Of a stretch of 64,000 nt of DNA, positions 59,271-64,000 are shown one piece after another. The DNA lies in contig NZ_JAJTUT010000006.1 of the NCBI RefSeq assembly GCF_022399565.1, positions 124,001 to 188,000 of the forward strand. Direction: 5' to 3'. The notes beneath the pieces are model-generated. The model did not search any database. It was not told where the DNA came from and worked only from the letters and a program-made list of their open reading frames with translations. A program made the position numbers and the translations under genes. Position 1 is the first letter of the stretch. The number at the start of each line of letters is the position of its first letter. Origin of the DNA: Flavobacterium algicola. Lineage in GTDB: Bacteria > Bacteroidota > Bacteroidia > Flavobacteriales > Flavobacteriaceae.

Positions 59271-59340
59271 TAAAAAAATAAAATAGCAACTTAAAGTGTC
59301 AATGCTTTTCTTTGCGATTCTTTGAGAAACACATATAAAA

Positions 59341-60564
59341 ATGAATTTACTGTTACAAACTACGCATTCCAATTTACAAGCAACTATTGCAGTGACGGGA
59401 TCAAAAAGTGAAACCAATCGACTATTATTATTAAAAGCATTGTTCCCTACAATTACTTTGTCTAATACTTCAAACTCAGATGATAGTGAAGTGATGGAAA
59501 AGGCTCTAAAAGGAGACGAAGAAATTGTTGACATTCATCATGCTGGTACAGCAATGCGATTTTTAACCGCTTTTTTTGCTGTAAACGAAGGGCGTGAAGT
59601 AGTTCTAACAGGATCGCCTCGTATGCAAGAAAGACCAATCAAAGTATTAGTCGACGCATTAAAGCAATTAGGAGCGGTCATTACTTATGAAAAAGAAGAG
59701 GGCTATCCTCCAATTCGCATCAAAGGGCAAAAAATAACCGCGTCAAAAGTGGCTATTCCAGCCAATGTTAGTAGCCAGTATATTTCTGCGTTGTCTCTAG
59801 TAGCATCAAAATTGGAGAACGGAATCGAATTAAATCTCGTAGGCGAAATCACGTCTGTACCGTATATCAAAATGACGTTGGCTTTGCTAAATGATTTAGA
59901 TATAAAAACTAGTTTTGAAGGAAACACCATTAGAGTATATCCAGCAATTGCCGTTCCTTCCAAAGTAATGGTTGTAGAATCAGACTGGAGTTCTGCATCT
60001 TACTTTTTTAGTTTGGTTGCTTTGGCAGACACAGCTTCGATTACTATTTCTAGTTACAAAGAGAACAGTTTACAAGGGGATTCTGCATTAGTTGAGCTGT
60101 ATGCTGCATTAGGTGTAGAATCAAATTTCGAAAATAACCAATTGACACTGACCAAAAAAGCAAAGTTCACGCCAGTAGACGTGAATTTTGAGTTGAACAA
60201 TACTCCAGATATAGCTCAAACTATTGTAGTGACTTGTCTAGGTTTAGGAATTGGTTGCCACTTAACTGGTCTTCACACTTTAAAAATTAAAGAAACAGAT
60301 CGTCTAGAAGCATTGCGAATTGAATTGATAAAATTGGGTGCAAATATTTCAGTGACTGATGAAACATTAACTCTAGTAGCGGCTACAGAAATCAATCACA
60401 ATATAAAAATTGCAACTTATAATGACCACCGTATGGCGATGGCATTCGCGCCATTAGCATTAAAAGTGCCCATTATTATCGAAAATGCAGAAGTAGTTTC
60501 CAAATCTTACCCTGATTTTTGGGACGATATGGCAAAATTAGGCTTTAACGAAACTGAAGTTTAA
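59341..60564 (+). CDS. aroA: 3-phosphoshikimate 1-carboxyvinyltransferase (EPSP synthase)
   Basis: 407 residues, a little shorter than the usual 425. GSKSETNRLLLLKAL (substrate-binding Lys, Ser and Arg), SDDSEVM, HAGTAMRFLTAFFA, MQERPIKVLVDALKQLG, and the C-terminal KETDRLEALRIELIKLG and YNDHRMAMAFAP are all present. It joins phosphoshikimate and phosphoenolpyruvate in the shikimate pathway and thus feeds the Phe/Tyr operon 3 kb upstream. It lies 70 bases after the MazG-like gene and may belong to that operon. Confidence 0.95.
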   Translation: MNLLLQTTHSNLQATIAVTGSKSETNRLLLLKALFPTITLSNTSNSDDSEVMEKALKGDEEIVDIHHAGTAMRFLTAFFAVNEGREVVLTGSPRMQERPIKVLVDALKQLGAVITYEKEEGYPPIRIKGQKITASKVAIPANVSSQYISALSLVASKLENGIELNLVGEITSVPYIKMTLALLNDLDIKTSFEGNTIRVYPAIAVPSKVMVVESDWSSASYFFSLVALADTASITISSYKENSLQGDSALVELYAALGVESNFENNQLTLTKKAKFTPVDVNFELNNTPDIAQTIVVTCLGLGIGCHLTGLHTLKIKETDRLEALRIELIKLGANISVTDETLTLVAATEINHNIKIATYNDHRMAMAFAPLALKVPIIIENAEVVSKSYPDFWDDMAKLGFNETEV

Positions 60565-60646
60565 TAAAAAAAGTGTTGATTTCAGTATCATTTATACTGC
60601 TTTATTTTTGATTAACTGCCTTTTACAAAAATAAATAGCAAAACAC

Positions 60647-60678
60647 TTGACAACGCCTATCTCACAATCGTATCTTTG
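60647..60678 (+). promoter_or_regulatory. Promoter of queA
   Basis: TTG at 60647-60649, a 21-base spacer and TATCTTTG at 60671-60678. The leader to queA is about 100 bases. Confidence 0.75.
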
Positions 60679-60780
60679 CAGCCGAAAGATTTTTTATTTT
60701 AGAGTTTTCTAATCTAAAGTATTAAATTTTAAACCCAACCTAAGTCGAGAGACAAAAGGATGAAATAAACAACAAAATAT

Positions 60781-61830
60781 ATGAAATTATCACATTTCCA
60801 ATTTGATTTACCAAAAGAACTTCTAGCTGAATTTCCTTCGGAAAACAGAGATGAAGCTCGTTTAATGGTTATTGATCGTAAAAAACAAACAATAGAGCAC
60901 AAGATGTTCAAAGATGTTATCGATTATTTTGACGATGGTGATGTAATGATTCTGAATAACACAAAAGTATTTCCTGCTCGTCTGTACGGTAATAAGGAGA
61001 AAACAGGTGCTAGAATCGAAGTATTCTTACTTAGAGAATTAAATGCAGAACAACGTCTTTGGGATGTGTTGGTAGATCCAGCTCGTAAAATTAGAATTGG
61101 AAACAAATTGTATTTTGGAGATGACGATTCATTAGTAGCTGAAGTTATTGATAATACAACATCTCGTGGAAGAACGCTACGTTTTCTTTATGATGGTTCT
61201 TACGAAGAATTCAGAAAAAAACTTACTGAACTTGGTGAAACTCCAATCCCAAAATACATAGGTAGAGATGTAACTCCAGAAGATGCAGATCGTTACCAAA
61301 CAATTTACGCAAAAGAAGAAGGTGCTGTTGCTGCTCCAACTGCAGGACTACATTTCTCAAAACACTTATTGAAACGATTAGAGATCAAAGGTATTAAATT
61401 TGCTGAGGTTACTTTGCATGTAGGATTAGGGACTTTTAATCCAGTTGAGGTAGAAGATTTATCAAAACATAAAATGGATTCTGAGGAATTAAAAATAAAT
61501 CAAGAAGCTTGTGATATTGTAAATGATGCCAAAGTGAGAAAACAACGTATTTGTGCAGTTGGTACAACTTCAATGCGTGCAATCGAAAGTGCAGTTTCTT
61601 CACAAGCTACATTAAACCCTTTTGATGGTTGGACAAATAAATTTATTTTCCCTCCTCATGAGTTCAGTATAGCAACTTGTATGATTACAAATTTTCATAC
61701 TCCAAAATCGACATTACTAATGATGATTTCTGCTTTCTGTGGACACGATTTAATGCGTTTGGCGTATGACGAAGCAATCAAAGAAGGATACAAATTTTAT
61801 TCTTATGGTGATGCGATGTTAATCATCTAA
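60781..61830 (+). CDS. queA: S-adenosylmethionine:tRNA ribosyltransferase-isomerase
   Basis: 349 residues. FDLPKELLAEFPSENRDEARLM at the start, NNTKVFPARLYG, EGAVAAPTAGLHFS near residue 180, HVGLGTFNPVEVED and TNFHTPKSTLLMMISAF near the end are QueA signatures. It transfers the ribosyl part of SAM to preQ1 in tRNA, making epoxyqueuosine, and is thus a SAM consumer. It has its own promoter and terminator. Confidence 0.95.
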   Translation: MKLSHFQFDLPKELLAEFPSENRDEARLMVIDRKKQTIEHKMFKDVIDYFDDGDVMILNNTKVFPARLYGNKEKTGARIEVFLLRELNAEQRLWDVLVDPARKIRIGNKLYFGDDDSLVAEVIDNTTSRGRTLRFLYDGSYEEFRKKLTELGETPIPKYIGRDVTPEDADRYQTIYAKEEGAVAAPTAGLHFSKHLLKRLEIKGIKFAEVTLHVGLGTFNPVEVEDLSKHKMDSEELKINQEACDIVNDAKVRKQRICAVGTTSMRAIESAVSSQATLNPFDGWTNKFIFPPHEFSIATCMITNFHTPKSTLLMMISAFCGHDLMRLAYDEAIKEGYKFYSYGDAMLII

Positions 61831-61853
61831 TTTTCTACAAGAAAAATAATTCT

Positions 61854-61889
61854 AAAAAAAAATTTCGTCAGCAATGGCGAGATTTTTTT
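61854..61889 (+). terminator. Terminator of queA
   Basis: AAAAAATTTCGTC pairs with GGCGAGATTTTTT (two G-U pairs), T-tail included in the stem. Bases 61890-62122 show no gene. Confidence 0.7.
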
Positions 61890-62122
61890 GTTATATAGAG
61901 ATTTCCTACGGTTGTCTTATAGTCATGCTTGCTTTAATCCTGAAGTTTTTTATGAGTCAGGCTGTTTATTGCAAATCTCCAACCATTTCTTCTATCGTTA
62001 AAGTCGTTTCAAGAATTTTTACTACTAAGGATCAGCTAAAATAGGATGTGAAATAATTAATATTCAAAGTTTCATACTTCAATTAAGAACAAATAGGAGT
62101 AAGAAAGAGTTGAGTTACCTTA

Positions 62123-62485
62123 TTACTCTTCGCGATGAACTTTTGCAAAGTCAAAAGCAGGTTTACAAATAGCGATATATTCGCATTCTTCATCAAATGG
62201 ATTAGAATATTGAACATGTGTGTTTTTTAAAATTTGAATCGATTGTCCAGCTTCCAATATTATCTCTTCATCGTCTATAATGAATCTTTTTTTACCTCTA
62301 ATTAGGTATGTATATTCATCAAACTCGGGAGTTTGAAAAGGTTCAGTCCAACCTGGTGGAGCAATCATGTGGGCCACAGATATTTCTGAATTGTTCGTAG
62401 ATGCTAAACCATGGTGCTCTTCAATAAGTTTACCGTCGGTTGTAGGTACTATAAAGGGACTGTTTTGAATTAAGTATTTTTTCAT
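62123..62485 (-). CDS. Cupin domain protein
   Basis: 120 residues, one small beta-barrel. The cupin motifs are weak versions: PPGWTEPFQTPEFDEYTYLIRGK (motif 1) and EAGQSIQILKNTHVQYSNPFDEE (motif 2). Motif 1 lacks the usual HxH pair, so metal binding may differ or be absent. Such small cupins bind sugars or small ligands or act as isomerases or dioxygenases. The function is unknown. It is 55 bases before the HerA-like gene on the same strand; the two read in the same direction but the HerA-like gene is upstream. Confidence 0.75.
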   Translation of the reverse strand: MKKYLIQNSPFIVPTTDGKLIEEHHGLASTNNSEISVAHMIAPPGWTEPFQTPEFDEYTYLIRGKKRFIIDDEEIILEAGQSIQILKNTHVQYSNPFDEECEYIAICKPAFDFAKVHREE

Positions 62486-62540
62486 AATTGATTAGATATG
62501 TTAATGTACACAAATAAATTAAGAGATAAATTCGTGTATT

Positions 62541-64000
62541 TTATTTCTTCATTATTTTCGAAAGTACGCCAAAGAATCCTCTAATAAAAGTAGCGCTAGT
62601 TAACACTTTTAAAACGGACTTACCAACGACATCTGTTGTGCTAGGTCCTCGCGAAGTGGTTTTTTTCTCTGCTTTTATATCTTCTTTTGCTTTTTTCTGC
62701 TCGGCAACCTCTTGTTCAATGTCCGTAATTTTTTTGTTTAACATTTCATAAGCACTCTCTCTGTCAATTAATTCGCTATATTTTTTTACCAATCTAGAAT
62801 TTTTGTTTATATCTTGAATTTCGGTTTCAGTCAAGATGTCCATTCGGCTCATAGGTGCTCTCAACATGGTTGCAACTAGTGGTGTCGGTATTCCTTTTTC
62901 ATTAAGAGCAGTTACAAGTGCTTCACCAATACCAAGGCTAGTCAATACTTCACTTGTATTATAAAATTCCGAAATAGGGTAATTATCAGCCGTCTGTTTA
63001 ATTGATTTTCGATCATTTGCTGTGAATGCTCTCAATGCGTGCTGTACCTTTAAACCTAATTGTGATAAAATTCCACTTGGAACATCCATAGGGTTTTGGG
63101 TAATAAAATAGATTCCTATTCCTTTAGATCGAATTAGCTTCACGATTGATTCAATTTGGTCCAAAAGTGCTTTACTTGCTTCTTTAAAAATCAAATGTGC
63201 TTCATCTATAAAAATGATTAACTCAGGTCTGCCGGAATCTCCCTGTTCTGGCATCTGCTGATAAATTTCAGCCAAAAGGCTCAACATGAATGTAGAAAAC
63301 AACTTAGGTTTATCCTGGATGTCTGTTAATCTCATAATATTGACATAACCTTTTCCTGTTTCATCGATTCGCATCAAATCATCTATTTCAAATGATTTCT
63401 CGCCAAAGAATAATTCCGCACCTTGTTGTTCTAGTTCGATAATTTTTCTTAGAATGGTTCCTGTCGTAGAGGTTGAGATTTTACCGTAATGTTCGCTAAT
63501 CTCTGCTTTACCTTCCTCAGTAATGTAATTAATAACTTTCTTAATATCCTTTAAGTCTAGTAAAGGCATCTTATTATCGTCACAATATTTAAATATAATC
63601 GAGATAACTCCAGACTGCGTATCGTTTAAATCTAATATTCTAGAAAACAATACGGGACCAAATTCAGAAACTGTTGCTCTCAAGCGCACGCCGCTTTGTT
63701 CTGATAGTGTTAGTAATTCTACAGGAAACTTGGCAATAGTATAGGGCAAACCTATTTTAGAATGACGTTCAGTAATAAAGGTTTTTTCTTCGCCCTCTTT
63801 TGCAATGCCACTAAAGTCTCCTTTAATATCCATCATCAAAACGGGAATTCCAGCTAATGAAAGTTGTTCTGACAGTACCTGAATCGTTTTGGTTTTTCCA
63901 GTACCAGTTGCTCCGGCGATCAAACCATGTCTATTAAGTGTCTTTAACGGGATTTTTACTAGCGTATCTGCAATTGGGTCGTTATCTAAGATTCCACCTC
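62541..64000 (-). CDS. HerA-like/DUF853 family ATPase, 5' end outside the window
   Basis: The frame is open through the window end; 486 residues are seen, so the start lies beyond base 64000. Walker A GATGTGKTKT is near the visible N-terminus, and the Walker B-type ELIIFIDEAHLIF lies in the middle, followed by a GIYFITQNPMDVP segment typical of HerA/FtsK-type hexameric ATPases. The C-terminal 100 residues have a charged coiled-coil (TDIEQEVAEQKKAKEDIKAE) and a short tail. The family is annotated as helicase HerA-like (formerly DUF853); its role in Bacteroidetes is not known to me. Confidence 0.85.
   Translation of the reverse strand, partial: GGILDNDPIADTLVKIPLKTLNRHGLIAGATGTGKTKTIQVLSEQLSLAGIPVLMMDIKGDFSGIAKEGEEKTFITERHSKIGLPYTIAKFPVELLTLSEQSGVRLRATVSEFGPVLFSRILDLNDTQSGVISIIFKYCDDNKMPLLDLKDIKKVINYITEEGKAEISEHYGKISTSTTGTILRKIIELEQQGAELFFGEKSFEIDDLMRIDETGKGYVNIMRLTDIQDKPKLFSTFMLSLLAEIYQQMPEQGDSGRPELIIFIDEAHLIFKEASKALLDQIESIVKLIRSKGIGIYFITQNPMDVPSGILSQLGLKVQHALRAFTANDRKSIKQTADNYPISEFYNTSEVLTSLGIGEALVTALNEKGIPTPLVATMLRAPMSRMDILTETEIQDINKNSRLVKKYSELIDRESAYEMLNKKITDIEQEVAEQKKAKEDIKAEKKTTSRGPSTTDVVGKSVLKVLTSATFIRGFFGVLSKIMKK

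Noticed and set aside
1..64000. tRNA, rRNA, CRISPR arrays, complete insertion sequences
   Set aside because: Gaps were read on both strands; no cloverleaf, conserved rRNA block, regularly spaced identical repeats or transposase frame was found. Very degenerate cases could be missed by eye.

Overview
The window looks like a chromosomal segment of a Flavobacterium-type Bacteroidetes. It is AT-rich. Many genes are preceded by the Bacteroidetes promoter (TTG, then 17-23 bases, then TAnnTTTG), and Shine-Dalgarno sequences are rare. It encodes family-specific proteins: GldA, type IX secretion sorting domains, GLPGLI and HmuY families, CarboxypepD_reg-like outer membrane barrels, and MetH split into two genes. 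I see no tRNA, rRNA, CRISPR array, prophage or complete insertion sequence.

Layout. 1-5.0 kb: inorganic pyrophosphatase, then a divergent locus with a DUF6607-like secreted protein facing a TonB receptor and an HmuY-like lipoprotein (probable haem or iron uptake). 5.2-12 kb: deoxynucleoside kinase and cell-envelope proteins, including two tandem paralogous small barrels. 12-15.3 kb: a DUF4153 membrane protein and metK behind a SAM-II-like riboswitch. 15.5-22 kb: an FAD monooxygenase-DsbA fusion overlapping a PatB-type C-S lyase, a Crp/Fnr regulator, an old yellow enzyme and a membrane-anchored EEP protein. 22.3-45.9 kb: a sulfur and methionine supercluster: metY, an attenuated 66-codon gene, a SAM-I riboswitch with a MetX-aspartokinase-homoserine dehydrogenase fusion, an OsmC protein, a metZ-like gene, an Rrf2 regulator, TauE, cysH-cysD-cysN-sulfite reductase-siroheme synthase-ferredoxin reductase, metH in two pieces, and metF. 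46-52 kb: surface proteins with type IX sorting signals, and GldA. 52.3-56.7 kb: a phenylalanine/tyrosine operon behind a Phe-rich leader peptide. 56.7-64 kb: a secreted protein, rsgA-dtd-mazG-like, aroA, queA, a cupin, and a HerA-like ATPase cut by the window end.

How the genes work together. Sulfate is activated to APS by CysDN. CysH carries the Fe-S cysteines of APS reductases and no APS kinase is present, so APS is probably reduced directly. A sulfite reductase with a C-terminal HEPN-like region makes sulfide using siroheme and, probably, ferredoxin reduced by the adjacent reductase. Aspartate is converted to O-acylhomoserine by one fused polypeptide; MetY/MetZ add sulfide to give homocysteine; split MetH with MetF methylates it; MetK makes SAM.

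The most interesting material is regulatory. Two classes of SAM riboswitch serve different steps. Two clearly paralogous leader-peptide attenuators (before metY and at 24.2 kb) share an antiterminator built into a conserved Ile-Ala-stop ending. A third leader, ending FCTQKPAC, follows in tandem before the 66-codon gene, and a fourth, Phe-rich leader precedes pheA. A near-identical 17-bp operator-like motif lies upstream of both tauE and cysH. Other points are a leftover second 3' end of the siroheme synthase gene, an unrelated ORF between the two metH halves, and families of degenerate intergenic repeats placed just before gene starts.
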